From NCBI GenBank assembly GCA_015499995.1, contig JADNRV010000217.1, forward strand, positions 16,433 to 80,432: 64,000 bases of DNA, written 5' to 3'. The translations under genes and the position numbers were made by a program. This document shows positions 11,672 through 23,741 of the stretch, in pieces. Source of the stretch: Flammula alnicola. Taxonomy: Eukaryota; Basidiomycota; Agaricomycetes; Agaricales; Strophariaceae. The stretch's first letter is position 1. The number at the start of each line of letters is the position of its first letter. Under the pieces are notes generated by a model. It saw nothing but the letters and a program-made list of their open reading frames with translations, had not been told where the DNA came from and ran no database searches.

Positions 11672-14600
11672 TCAATCTAATAGAACTTCTTCATACACTA
11701 CATTAGATGTAAGAGGCTCTACCGTATCATCTGGAAGCAGAACTTTAATGTTATGACTTGAAGTAGCTCGTGAGAGTGCGACATATAGCTGTCCATGGGC
11801 AAACACCGGAATCCGCACGTCAAGACCAACATATCGTATTGATTGTCCTTGTGATTTGTTGATCGAAAGAGCGAAGGCTAGTTGGATGGGAAATTGGCGA
11901 CGCTTAAATCGAAAGGTTACATCTGCAGATCGTGAGCTTGGGGTCAGGGTAATGCGGGGAATCAAAGCTATTTCGCCATCATGCTCTCCACCAAGAAGCT
12001 GGACCTCAAGAACTCGGTTGTTCATTCTCGTGATAATCATGCGAGTGCCATTACAGAGACCTTGAGATGGCGAAAGGTTGCGAAGGAGGATGACTGGGCA
12101 CCCAACTTTGAGGTTCAGTTCACCCGGAGGAAGACTGGAGGCATGAATAGATCTCAAGAATTCGACAGGAACTTGATCGTCATCTGCTGGATCGGCCCCA
12201 GTTTCGTGTATCATCTGGTCTGCACTGATATATTGCCGAACATCGCCATATATCCTTTCGAGGATTTGGTTGTTGAGATCTCCGACGTCCGCATTTCGGG
12301 GGGCAAGGATCATGTGATTAAGGAAGTACTCCGGCGGAGGAGGTGGATTAGAATCGACACCAGGATATATTGAATCAATAAGTGATTCAACATCATTAAC
12401 CCGCATGTGGTCAGGTAGACGGACCTGAATACCATCACCAGCCATATTTCGGCCATGACCTACATCGAGGAGCCATGCGGCAAACTGCTGGGCATCTGCT
12501 GACCCTCGATCGATGCGCATATTCTGGCGGAGGTGGAGAATTTCAACGTGCTGCCACAGTTGAGATCGCTGGATCGTTGCGCTGATGATATCCGCTCGTG
12601 AACCTTTCGGTACAATAGGGAGTGTTTGAAGGAAGTCGCCACCGAGAACCACAGTGAGGCCAGCAAAGGGTCGGTTATCATTGCGAATGTCACGCAGAGT
12701 GCATTCAAGTGCTTCAATAGCATGTCGATGTTGAGCGCCAACTTCGTCCCATATGATAGCCTTTGTTGCACGAAGAAGGTCGGCCCGGGTACTATCCTTC
12801 GGTATGTTGCACATCGAGCCTTCGGTAAGCATGTCGGTTGGAATTTTGAATGTCGAATGAGCGGTGCGCCCTCCACGAATGAGAAGTGCGGAAATGCCGG
12901 ATGACGATACACAAAGAATGATGTGCCCATCACTGCGAAGCTTTGAACAGATTGTGTTGTAAAGGTAAGTCTTGCCTGTACCACCAGAGCCTTGGACAAA
13001 GAAGACTCTTCCCTGATCTTGTTCGATTGCGGTAACGATCATTGTGTAAGCCACATGCTGTTCGTCGTTCAACTGAGGAAGTCTTTCCTCCAGAGTGGCA
13101 TGTTCGAGTTCTCGGTCATAATTGAGTTGCTCAGCAATCAGAGGATTGACCGTGAGTGCAGTCCAATCACGAACAGGTCTGGGCATCGACGGAAAGTCAG
13201 CCAGAGAATGTGCAGAGTCGCCTAGGATCTTGTCGAGTAGAAAGAGCCCATAATCATAAATGTCTTCTTCAGGTGGATTGTGGATTCCCATTGATTGCAG
13301 ACGGCATTCGAGATCATCGCAGATGTGTTGGCGGAATTCAAGCCACAATGTATCAGGCTGCGCAAGCTCTCCGAAAAGCAGAAGAGTTGCAAAAAGATAC
13401 CGGAGTCGGGTGCCAGTCTGCATTTCAGATGCTTCTTGAAGGCAAAGTCGCCATTCGCCGTCATCCTCGAGAAGGCCTCTGGCTAGGCAGGCAGCATAGA
13501 AGGTGGGAAGTGGATTGTGGTGCCCTGGCACCCTGCGAAGGTCATCGAATGATTTTGCTCCTTTAACGACGGTAAGAAGTGTACGAAGGTAAAATTGTTC
13601 TCCTGCGGTAGGTTTAATGAAATACATTCGCCCAAGGGCAAAGCCCTTCTGCCTTAGTGTCCATTTCCGCTCATTCACGTTATAGACGAAATATTGAGGA
13701 AACTCTTGGTAAGTGTGTTTGCGAGCTTCTTCACCCAAGGGTCCAGGATCTGCATTTGCGTCAAAGAAGGCGGTTAATGACGTTTTCTGATGTGCGCCGC
13801 GGTCAAGAACAGTATCGATGTCATCGTTGGGATCGAAGACAACCATATGGTGGTTAGGCAGGTGTATCTGGAGACGAACAACGTTTGGAATCTGTTCGTG
13901 TAGCTCATAGTGGAAGATTCGCCAAATAGCATCCGGTGCGGAAATGTAGCGGCCTTCGATCCAGCGTTTGACTTCATCGTGCTGGTGAAGCTCAAGGAGA
14001 GCACGATCTGGCCCCTTCTGAATATACTTGAAGGCATACTTGAACGTTCCAAGCGAGACCGCGCATTCCATGTTGATATGGCAGTGGAAATCAGCACAGA
14101 GAAGTGGTGGGTATGAGACAATCCATCGGTTATCCACTGTTACTCCTCCCACGTCATATGCCCGCCCATCGTTTGGTCGATAATACAGAGGATAGCCGTG
14201 ATAATCCATAGTCGTGAATTCCTGAAAATCCTTTGGGTAGCCCTTGCTGCATTTTCCGTTAACCATGCATGGTGCGGAGGGATTCAAAGGCCCGCAAGGT
14301 CCGTGTATCATGCACTTCTTGACCGTTTCAAACAGAAGTGGCTGCGTCACAGGATCTGGCCAACGGGCCCATATACAGGAGTCTATTGCTTCAGGTGTTA
14401 GCAATTTGTAAGGCTCCTTGAGGAAAATGAGGATGTGCATGTGTGGAAGGCCGCGTTTTTGAAATTCAATTGTATACACATACGCGATGGCTTTTCCGAA
14501 TACACCATGTTTGTAAATGTAATCGATGACCGCCTTCTTCTTCATCTGAAACACGCGAGCGACTAAATCTGGTCGGTCGTAGGCCGTTTGTCCAGGAAGG

Positions 14601-17352
14601 AGCTCCCGTTCAATTTCAACCCAATTAGGATTTGTCGTCATGGTGAGAAATATGTCGACCTTTCGGAAATAGCGGGCAATGGCCATGGAGTCCTGAAAGC
14701 ACTGAGCCATGTTGCGAGGACCACCCATGTAAGAGGAAGGAAGGATGACACGCTGTCCAAGATCATTGAGATCTAAGTTATTGTCCTCGTCGTTAGCTGC
14801 GGCATCTTCTAAATTATTGAACCTTGCCGCTCGGAAAGTCTCTTGGTTGCGTATAATCCAGAAAAGCCTCTGCTGATCAACGGATGCAAACATATCGACA
14901 GTGTAACGGTTAAAAAGTCGACCACCACGAAGAAGCAGATTAAATTCGTTTGGTCGATAGTGAATTCGGAAGGCCACATAGCGCGTCAACGTAAGACGCC
15001 TGGACTGAGAAAGTGGGCCTTGTTCGACCTGCAATCCTCTCTCACCTCGTCGTTGTCGTCGAGCATTTTGCTGCTGGAGCCGGTTGTTTCGCTGTTCCGC
15101 AGACTCATGCAGCACCATTTCTGGATACCACCCATTTTCCCCATGTGGGAACAGGAGAGGATACTGAAGGGGCACATATGCCGGATGGAGGTCACTAATT
15201 CGTTGCAATGGTCCTGCCCGAAGGCGAAGAACGATATCACGGGGTTCTGTTGATGCATTTTCAGGTAAAATAACAGCCACCTCATCAGCTGTTGGCAGGT
15301 TGTAGCGACGATGGTCGAGGCCAGGTGAGAGGCGAAGCCGAATCTCAACATCATTGGCAGGATCGTAGTTGCACAGGACTTCAAAAGCATGACAGTAAAG
15401 AGGAACATATTGGTGGTGTTCGGAGAGCATCTCTTGGAGTGAACCCATGATCTCGCGATCAAGGTCGGTATTCTGTTGCATGCGCAAATCCAATGCAGCA
15501 CGCGGCTCATAAAAATAGAGTTGGGCATAGGAAGGAGGGCGAATTCCTCTCGATACCAATGATCCTGAGTTGTGGTAGAGCTCTCCAAAGATCCTGAAGA
15601 CAGGTGGTCCCCTTCCCTCATTGACGGAATGATCCTGTTCGATGCCGAGTGAGGTAAAGGCCAATGCACGGTTGTATTTCCATATTTCATCCCGAAATGC
15701 CGCCGCGCCACGCTCTTCAGACGTGAGAAGCCATCGAAGAGGTTCAGGTGCAGCCTCATGTACCGGAAGGCGAACCTTTCCCTCCATGCAGCATGTTCCA
15801 AACTTGGGCGATTGCTTGGAACTGTCTGAAAGCTTCTCTGCGAGCCAGTGAAGAGCTCCACAGAACGGACACGGAATATTCATCCGGCCTAAATCGTGTC
15901 GGCCGGGCGGTTCCACGTATGGATGACGGCCTGCAAGGAACAGCTGTTGTATCCTTCGTCGACGATTGCCACGTGCAGCAGGGCGACCTTGAGAAAAGAA
16001 TGAGTAACATATACTAAAGTTAGTTTAACGATATAGATGAACACACCTTCATGTTCTTCGTGTCCTGCGTGCACGAGCGCTGGTCCATTTTCTGGTACTT
16101 CATCACCTTCCGGGTCTTCTAAAGAGTCGGTTAGCTACAGAATGTGAAGGATGCAATAAGAATACTGACCATCAGCAAATGCATTATGCAGATTGAAAAA
16201 CCGTCGAGCCTCTTCATCCGCATCATCTAGAAATATTGTTGAAGTCAGACAGCCACGAATACACAGCATAAGAATGACAAACCTTGACCTGCAGGTTGTA
16301 TGGCCTGGGTAGCAGGTGGAGTCTGCTGTGCCTGATTGTTTTGCCGATGTGCTGGGGCCACATGTTCTTGACCTTGTGCCATGCGCTGAGACCTTGCTTC
16401 ACGTTCTCGAGCACGTCGACGCTGCTGTCCAAGAGACCGCGCATTTGTAGCACTTGCAGTGCATGGCTGTGGATCTTGCAGAGGCCTGATGTTCTGACAG
16501 CCAACGGCAACTGAAAATGAAATGGTTATTAGTGACGAAATGAGTGGGAACAAAATACGACGTACCTTCATTTGCTTGCGGTAAAGTCTGAGTAGGAGGA
16601 GGCATAGCCTGTTGTATTTTTTGCGCACCCAATCGTTCTTGTCGTTCTCGAGCACGACGACGTTGTTGACTGAGATAATAAAAATTTGGTAGTGTAGCAA
16701 GAGCGGGGCGAGTAGACGCCGAAGGAGCATTTGCCGGAGACGAATTTTCCTGCGCTGGGCTTTCATGCCGCTCTCGCTCTCGCCTGGTTTGCTGCACATT
16801 CGAATGGGCGGTAGATTGAGACTGTGATGTGGAAGATGCAGAGCTAGCTATACGCAATAGGGTGCGTGGATCTTGACAGGAGACGGTTGAATCCTGGCAT
16901 GAAGGGCCAGCGCACGGTGTGTCATATGAAGACTGAAAATGCCAAGGAGTCAGAGAGAGACAGGACATACAATAATAAATACTGTTACGCACCAATGGAT
17001 TGTACATAAAAACCCCATCTCTCATATCCCTGGAGGCCGAAGCCACAGGTTGACGGCTCACAGCCCTTGAAGTCGAAGCCACGGGTTGAAGGTTTTCGTC
17101 TTGATGAGGATTCAAGTGTCTTCGTCTCGGAGAGCCCAAGAGATCTGTATCGCGAAGCCTACGATTCGATGCTCGACCAGCTGTCCTGGCTCTTTCAATG
17201 TATCTGGGCTGAGGTGTAGGCGTTTCTGGTCTCGGAGCAGGAGGGCGACGCCGCGGGCTCTCTTCCACGTTGAGAGCAAGCTCGCGGAAAGCTTGGCGGG
17301 CCTGCTGTTGATGTCGCTGGGGCGTTGTGAGAATATCTCGAGACCTGAACAT
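11672..17352 (-). CDS. Helitron Rep-helicase (RepHel transposase)
   Basis: This protein cuts, unwinds and re-joins Helitron DNA by a rolling-circle mechanism. The last exon alone holds about 1,410 codons without interruption. It contains a Cys-rich start (CPFCGALHW), the Helitron_like_N region, the HUH metal motif RGLPHMHILIFL (near 14450), the two catalytic tyrosines in FKYAFKYIQKGPD (near 14020), and a Pif1-type helicase: Walker A GSGGTGKT (near 12970), IIWDEVGAQHRH, VVLGGDFLQTLPIVP, LRQNMR, and the C-terminal INKSQGQS and LYVALSRATS motifs. Several small 5' exons (about 16020-17352) encode a low-complexity Arg/Gln/Pro region with two QQRRRARER repeats. The start at 17352 (MFRSRDILTTPQ) is tentative, and an upstream ATG at 17557 could be used. 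Every catalytic motif is present, so the element may be active. Confidence 0.93.
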
Positions 17353-17900
17353 AAGTGAGAAATGGAGGAGAAAAGAAAAGAATGCCTCTTACATTAGTTT
17401 CAGAGTTACGGGTTGTTGGGCGCATTCGTCGTGTCTTCGTGTCTTCGTGTCTTCGCGTTAAGGGTCGCGACCGATCATGATGATGCCGCCCTGGGTTTCC
17501 AAGAACAGGCACATCTCCGAGAACATCAGATACCATCCCAGCTACAGTGATTGCCACTGGACAGTGGAGAGAAGGCCTTTGGGCATAAGTATCCAGCAGG
17601 AGGCTTTACATGCGAGGTAGGTCAGAAATTTTCGGACAATAAGATTAATCAACATGGTTACTTCTCGAGCAACATCTATATAACAGGGAAGATTTACATA
17701 GAAACCCCTTCAAAGAGGCGAATGACAGAGAAAAGAGAGAGAGACATCCAGAATTCGACGATTGAGAACGAATATCGAATGGCAGAGAGACGTATCCTGT
17801 GGGTGTCGAACACCAAGACGGTGACTTGTTCGTCTGTGATCAACTGTGACCAGTCTTTGTCTGTCACGTGTGAAAGACCCTCTTCGATTTATAGTATAGA
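17353..17900 (-). promoter_or_regulatory. Putative promoter and 5' end of the Helitron transposase gene
   Basis: Between the tentative transposase start and the proposed element end lies a TATA-like CTATAAATC immediately inside the terminus (about 17889-17898 on the minus strand). A short triplicated 'gtcttcgt' run sits at 17430-17455. A 5' exon starting at ATG 17557 is possible, but its frame does not join neatly to the next exon. Confidence 0.4.
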
Positions 17901-19124
17901 TGTGCCCTACGGATCATGATATATGTAAATGTACAGTGTATTAAGCAAAAGCCTTCAAAGCTTCAAGTTGCATAAGCCACAGGCAAGCCACAAGCGCCCA
18001 ACTGAATGAATGCGGAAAAGGCTGGCAAAATCGAGCCCGCTTCAGAGAGCTCTGCGATTTACGCGCACAAGTACTTTCTGCCAGCTGCAGGGATGAGGTA
18101 GTACTTGAAATTTTCAGACTCTGCCAATAGAGTCTGGGGACGGCAGATCTGCTGGGCAGGACACGATGGACAGAGACCAGAAGCGATCCGGGAGCACCGA
18201 AAACTATCTAGGTGATACATGTGACCTGATCTAATCTAACCTGATCTAATCTAATCGGACAGACTCTACGGTTCCACAGTGTCCATCCGCCAGACTCCCT
18301 TGAAGTTGACCGGCTGGTGGGCAGTTATTGCAAGCAAATTCAACGGGGACCGTTGTTCGTATGAATCTTTTTAAAAACCTATCTCACCACATCTGCCAAT
18401 TAAAATTTCTGGCTTCCTAACACTGCATATGCCTCACTGGAAGTATGAGGACTACCTAGTTAACTGCGCCACACTCTTGACCGGAAGTTTGGGTAAAGCA
18501 TCAGACAGATAATAAGTATGAGCCCAAATACCGAAACGAAATCATAATAAAACACCTTGCACGGTCTGTTGCGAACGCCTGAATTCGGCCTGGAAAACGA
18601 GGAACAAGATATGCGTAGACACCAGTACGAACTCAAAAAAAAATAAAAATAAAGGACAAGGAAAAACAGATAAAATCGCAACAGTAACAATACATACAAC
18701 AAAAAACTAGAGTCGTGACAAATCAAATCAGGCAATCATAATGAACAGTATCGTAGGTGTATAGTTAGATGGACGGGAAATAAATAATGAAATGCAGTTG
18801 CTGAGTTGCAGGGATGAAAGTGGGTTATACGTGGGTGGGCGTGCTTACAGTGAAGATGGGAAATGGGCGATGCGCAGTCGCGGGGTGGGAAGGAAGGAGG
18901 GGGAAGGCCGAAGGCAAGGTATACCGAAAAGTGGGGGGGGAGGCGGGGTATGGTGCTATGGCAGCAAGTGCCACAAAAAACAACTGAGGTAAAAGGTATT
19001 CCATCCGGCCAAGGTCTATACTTAGTATGCAAAGGGCAAGGCAAAGGATCGGAAAACCCCCCCAAAAAAAAAGAGCATATAAAGCGGGTATCGGGTATCT
19101 GTCATCCGAACAAGCCTCTTCCTC
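17901..19124. other. Intergenic region with a small direct repeat
   Basis: No gene is recognisable. A 16-bp direct repeat (cctgatctaatctaa, twice) lies at 18225-18256. The right part has G/C homopolymer runs and is probably the 3' flank of the hydrolase gene. A minus-strand 91-codon frame at 18460-18735 is hydrophobic but shows no family signal. Confidence 0.5.
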
Positions 19125-20745
19125 CTATGTCAGCTTTTTCCAGGAAGACCCATCTAACAGATCAGCAAGCTCGTCTGACACCTGCATCGCATGGCTGACG
19201 CTCAAATCGTGTCCTGCGCCGTCTATCGTGACCAGTTTCTTCTTCGCGCCTACAGGCAGTAGTTCTGCGATCTGCGAGGCGTATTTCGGTTTTACCGTAA
19301 CGTCCTTGGTGCCCTGGTCAAATCAGATGAGCATTGGACACAATTGCGATGCAAGACAAGAAAGGAATACGAGGACATACATGCAAAATCAGCACCCGTT
19401 TCCCCTCAAACGCAGTCGACTGGAACGACGCTGCTTGTCCGCGTATCGGGCCGTCCCGCAAGGATGACGAAAGCGCATTATTGTAACCGGGCAAGTGTGC
19501 CGATTGCAGACGCACAATCTATTAATGGAATGTCAATACCTGGTGCTAATCGATAAAACTGCCTGCGCACGCACCTCCAGGATAGGGTTGCTGTTTTCGT
19601 CGGAAGCGTTGTGAGGAAGCGTTTGGTTCGTCAGTCGTTGCAGGTAGGTCTAGAAGGACGAAGAGTGGTGAGCAAAAGAGATGCAAAAACAGACTGAAGA
19701 TTTCCACGGCGGAATTTCAAGAAGGGATTCAAGAATATCTGCTCACCTGGACAGGTTTACTTGACGCGAGTGTTTGTATCAGAGGCGAAGACATAAATTT
19801 AGCGGTACGTGAGATATCACTTGACTGTTGGCCGTGGCCGCGATTTAGTCGATGAACGTCCGAAAGAAGAAAGCCACGTAAGAAATGGAATGCAGATGAA
19901 AGAAGGGGACAAGAGAGAGATGAGACATGCCACGATGAACAAGAGAAATGAAAACACGGACCTCCATAAGCCCAGCGCACGCGATCAGACCAACGCCTTC
20001 GTCAACAAGGTGGGGGAACTGTGCGGTGAATGCTGCTGCAATAGCACCTCCCTAATACAAATTCAGCCATGTTTTGATCCATGAACGTAAAGGGGAACGC
20101 ACCATTGAGACCCCGACGATATTGGCTTTCTCCCACTTGAGATACTGCATCAGAAGGGCGAGTTGCATGGTGTACAAGCTGGCATTGTATGTAGTTAGCG
20201 GTGCATCAGAGTATCCTCTGCCGTACAGATCTATTAAAAGTATGAGCTCAAATCCTGACATCGATGGGAACCCTGACGGACCATAGAGCAAAACGCGATA
20301 ACCACGCGCCGCGAGACTGGGAGCGACGTCTCTCCAGATGATAGCAGGGATCGAGAGACCATGTATGAGGACAATCTAGGGCAACAAACTCAGATGACGG
20401 GAAGTTCGTCTCGGCGTATTAGACGTACCTTTTTGCCCTTCTCCGGTCCTAACAGCCAGTACCTAACCTGAATGTGGATTGATAGCGTCAATGCACGACC
20501 AGTGGTATACACACGAGCAAACCCACCTTTCCACTGGGAAACTCCGCATATCCGCCTCCTGGGTAAAACTCCTCTGGGTATATTGTCCACGATTTCGACG
20601 AGGGTGGCATGCTCGCTAGCGATGGATGAATGAAGACCGGCGCTGGCGGGCTAGGAAATATGGCCATGAAATATGTTGCCAAGAGCAGCGGGGGGAGAAT
20701 AAGAAGAGAAAGGGTGAGGCATTGGTATGGACTGGTAGCGACCAT
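19125..20745 (-). CDS. Alpha/beta-hydrolase with N-terminal membrane anchor
   Basis: A predicted serine hydrolase of unknown substrate. The start at 20745 is followed by a hydrophobic stretch (LTLSLLILPPLLLATYFMAI) that looks like a signal anchor. After short introns come the oxyanion-hole region IVLIHGLSIP, DLYGRGYSDAP, and the nucleophile elbow NIVGVSMGG, with the Ser codon just before an intron near 20060-20090. Near the end GTKDVTVKP supplies the likely acid Asp and GAGHDLSVSH the catalytic His. The protein stops at 19125. Length is about 330 residues. The triad residues are in the family's normal order. Epoxide hydrolase, esterase or lipase activity are all possible; the sequence does not decide. 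The final exons were joined across two introns by hand. Confidence 0.8.
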
Positions 20746-21498
20746 GGCGGTAAGAGGGAAAGGGCGTCAATAATATCTCGCCGTAAAGTTTACCGTAAAG
20801 TAAAGTACAGTACGTGTTGATATGACACGTGCTCTGTGCTTAAATTAGACTCGGCATGACTACGGCCGCTCACAAGTGCGCTCATTGTCAGCATGCCACA
20901 ATAACCGGCCTCCGTTGGTGTCGCGATCGTACCCAAGGCTCGCTGTTTCTTCCTTGCAAGATTTTATTGCACAGACGCTCGTAGAGGTCACTCGAGGGCG
21001 CAGGTGTTATCCTTTTTTAGTGCTGGATCTTCATAGTTGCCTCAGCCCAGCAATTGTGGCGCATTTCAACGGTTATTGCCAAGTACATCATGATCATCAT
21101 GATGCAAAATTACTCACCTTGCAGCGAGGTCGCATAAAGTTGTGATCCGTCGTAATGAAATGTATCGAAGTTGATAAACACGATTACATCACATTCATTC
21201 ACGGAACACAGCAAGAAATAAATGAGTGGAATGGAAACGTTGCGACCGAGAAAAACCAGGCAACGGACCAACTACATAGCTATGAGTATTATAATCGTTA
21301 AATAATACGTAAATGGAGGTGTGTAAGTAATACAGGCAGAAGAACGTCAGACGGCGTAAATCGTGCGGCGCGTTGGGAGTACATCGGACATTCTAGTGGT
21401 CGTCGATAAAAGACGTGAAGAGAGGTTGAATATAATGGGGCCAGGAAACCATATCCAACTCCGGCGTGCGAGTTATCTCGGGGGCTGGGTAGGAGTAG
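20746..21498. other. Intergenic region, no gene seen
   Basis: Upstream of the hydrolase and downstream of the permease. Short chance frames only. The 3' UTR of the permease probably lies in 21140-21498. Confidence 0.5.
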
Positions 21499-23741
21499 CT
21501 ATAGCTTCTTTTCATCTTGTGATTCCACGTCGACTTCTTCAACAGAAGACGTGTCGTGGACTGGTTCCTCCGCCTCTTGAGCGAGAATAAGATTGAGAAC
21601 GGCAGCGACGACACCAGCAACAAGGACTAGAAGAAGAAAAAAGCACATATCATCAGTCAACACCTCGATCAAACAGAACGCAAATTATACACACAAGGCG
21701 TGCTCAGTACAATCGTGATCGAATCAAACAACCCCTGGAGCCCTTTATTGGGATTATTAACGCCCTCAAAGAGGTACGTGAAGATATCCGGATGGAGGAG
21801 GTCGCCAATCCCAAACGCCAGCGCCGCAGACAGGATAAATCGGTCCCGTCTCGTGAAGTGCATATGTGCCAGCACACGCACGCCCGACGATGCGACGTTC
21901 GCAAACAGGAACGTCGTCACGCCCCCAAGCACAGGATTGGGAATGGCGAGGAACACGCCGGAGATCTTGCCCAGCACACCGAACAGGATGAGGAAGAAGC
22001 AGCACCATCGCCCCGCCCCCGGTTCGCGCAACGCGTGATGGCGATGACGCCGTTGTTCTGCGCAAAGGTCGAGAGCGGCGTCACGGTGAAGAGCGCGGAG
22101 AGGAATCCGCCGATGCCGTCCCCGAGGATGCCTCCTTGGATGCGCGAGTCGAAGACGTCGCCCACGACTTCTTGCCGCGAGACCTCGGCGGATGCAGTGA
22201 TATCTCCAATGGCCTCCATAGCGAGCGATACTACAAGCAAAGTCAAAATCTCATAAATGTGAATTTTCAGAGTGTAACTTACCGTACACAGCCAACATGG
22301 GCAAGATTGCAGGGGGATATACGCTCAGCTTGAAGGTGTGCACCCACAGGAACGTGATAGCAGGAGCGCTCTTGATCGTCGAGCTGTCTATGTATCCCGC
22401 AGCACCTGCAACGATACATCCGACAACAAGACCAACGATAATACTGATGTTCTTGAGGAACGGCGAGCCGAAAATCTCTGTCAGGATAATGGTTATGAAC
22501 GACAGGAAACCGAGACCAATAAACTCCGGCGAGCCCCATCTACAATGATAACATCAGATCAGTATGGGGTAATATGATTATAGTTTAGCAAAGAAACATA
22601 CGGAAGAGGTCGAGGAGCAAAGATGGTAGGACACAGCTCGAAGATACCAGTCGCTGGACGAGTCTGGCAACTGTTCGATCCTCCACCCCAGTTCGCAATT
22701 CCAGAGGTACCGATCAGAGAAGAACCGATCATGAGAATGACCGTTCCTGAAGGATTAGAGGTGTGATAAGTACTCATTTCGGATCGCAACGCGACCAGTA
22801 TGTAGACGAGACTAACCGGTCACCAGAGGGGGGAAGACGCGCTTGAGCACCTTTGGCGAGCAAAATGACATGAAGATTTCGAGGAAGGAGCAAATTATCG
22901 AGGTTCCTATTGTTCGGAAAGAATAATCAGCGAGAAAAAGCCGTTCGAGGCGAGGTTTGCGTACCAAGAACTTTTCCGTACGCATCAGGACAGGCAAGAC
23001 GAGTGATGCTGCCATCTGCAGCTACTGTCGTTGGGCATGTGCCATCCATGTACATGGCATTGAAGATCTGCGGTATTTCGAAAATGAGGTTCAATCATGA
23101 GGATAATTAAGGTTTTATACGAACAGCATTGGCAGTAGAAAGGGTCGCGAAACTGGTCCCGACGACCGTGATAAGTCCAGTACCGAGGTAATATCCGCGA
23201 AACAGACGGATCCGCGACATTTGCACCAGACTCAAGATACCTAGCCCACATGACGCGTCAATACCAGTACCCATCGCAGAAAAAAAGTGTTGTGCGCTTA
23301 CCACAACCAATGAGAGACGCTGAAATCATGTAGGCCGATGTCTGGGCATCCAGGCTAAGCGCAGAGGCAAAATAATGGGGGGGTGATAAGACCCGCTAAC
23401 ATGGCAAGGGCGTGTTGCAGACCACTCGAAATAGCGAGAATAAGAGGTAGGTCGGCATCGAGGGAGTAAAATGGTGGCGCTCGGTTCTCCTGCTTCATGA
23501 ACGGGAGCTTTGGTGTACATAGCCTGTGCACCGAACGCAGCCGACAGTCAGCCTTAAGAGGACCGGAACATTCAAAGCAGACTTACCATGCATAGTCATA
23601 ATCACCAATCCAACCATCCTTAGTGATAAGTTTCCTTTTGATGCGCTCAGCACGCTGTTTGACGGAGGTGAGCTTGGAGCGGGAGGGGACCACTGGAGGG
23701 TCAACCGCCTGAGGCTGGTCCTGTACGAGCGAAGAGGACAT
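21499..23741 (-). pseudogene. Purine (xanthine/uric acid) permease, NCS2 family, frame broken twice
   Basis: NCS2 permeases import uric acid or xanthine by proton symport at the plasma membrane. The start at 23741 gives MSSSLVQDQPQAV, then KLITKDGWIGDYDYAW, LQHALAMLAGLITPP, YYLGTGLITVVGTSF, VFPPLVTGTVILMIG, the signature FTVTPLSTFAQNNGVIAITRCANR, IPNPVLGGVTTFLFANV and an acidic tail to 21499. About a dozen hydrophobic segments are present. Two frame breaks interrupt conserved blocks: between LITPP and ASALSLDAQ (23369-23383, a C7 and an A4/T4 run) and between CANR and AGRWCCFF (22011-22021, a G-rich run). Neither place offers a plausible intron. The gene is either a young pseudogene or intact with consensus errors. 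Everything else, including all splice sites, is well preserved. Confidence 0.75.

Larger units (their letters stand above)
8985..17900 (-). mobile_element. Autonomous-looking Helitron (rolling-circle transposon), about 8.9 kb
   Basis: Read on the minus strand, the element ends in a hairpin CCGTGC-GAA-GCACGG (8996-9010), then 11 nt, then CTAG followed by host T (8984-8988). That is the canonical Helitron 3' end (stem-loop then CTRR^T). The proposed 5' end is TCTATACTATAAATC starting at 17900 and preceded by host A. It resembles the plant Helitron consensus TCTCTACTA and fits A^T insertion without target duplication. Inside are a full Rep-helicase gene (11672-17352) and an OB-fold-like gene (9089-10213), both on the element's sense strand. 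The 3' end is well supported. The 5' end is a candidate chosen by similarity among several A^TC sites. Confidence 0.8.

Noticed and set aside
17551..17919. Plus-strand 122-codon frame at the Helitron 5' end
   Set aside because: It lies antisense to the transposase leader and crosses the proposed element end without any motif.
18460..18735. Hydrophobic 91-codon minus-strand frame
   Set aside because: Composition follows AT-rich sequence, there is no family motif, and no splice or neighbour context supports a gene.
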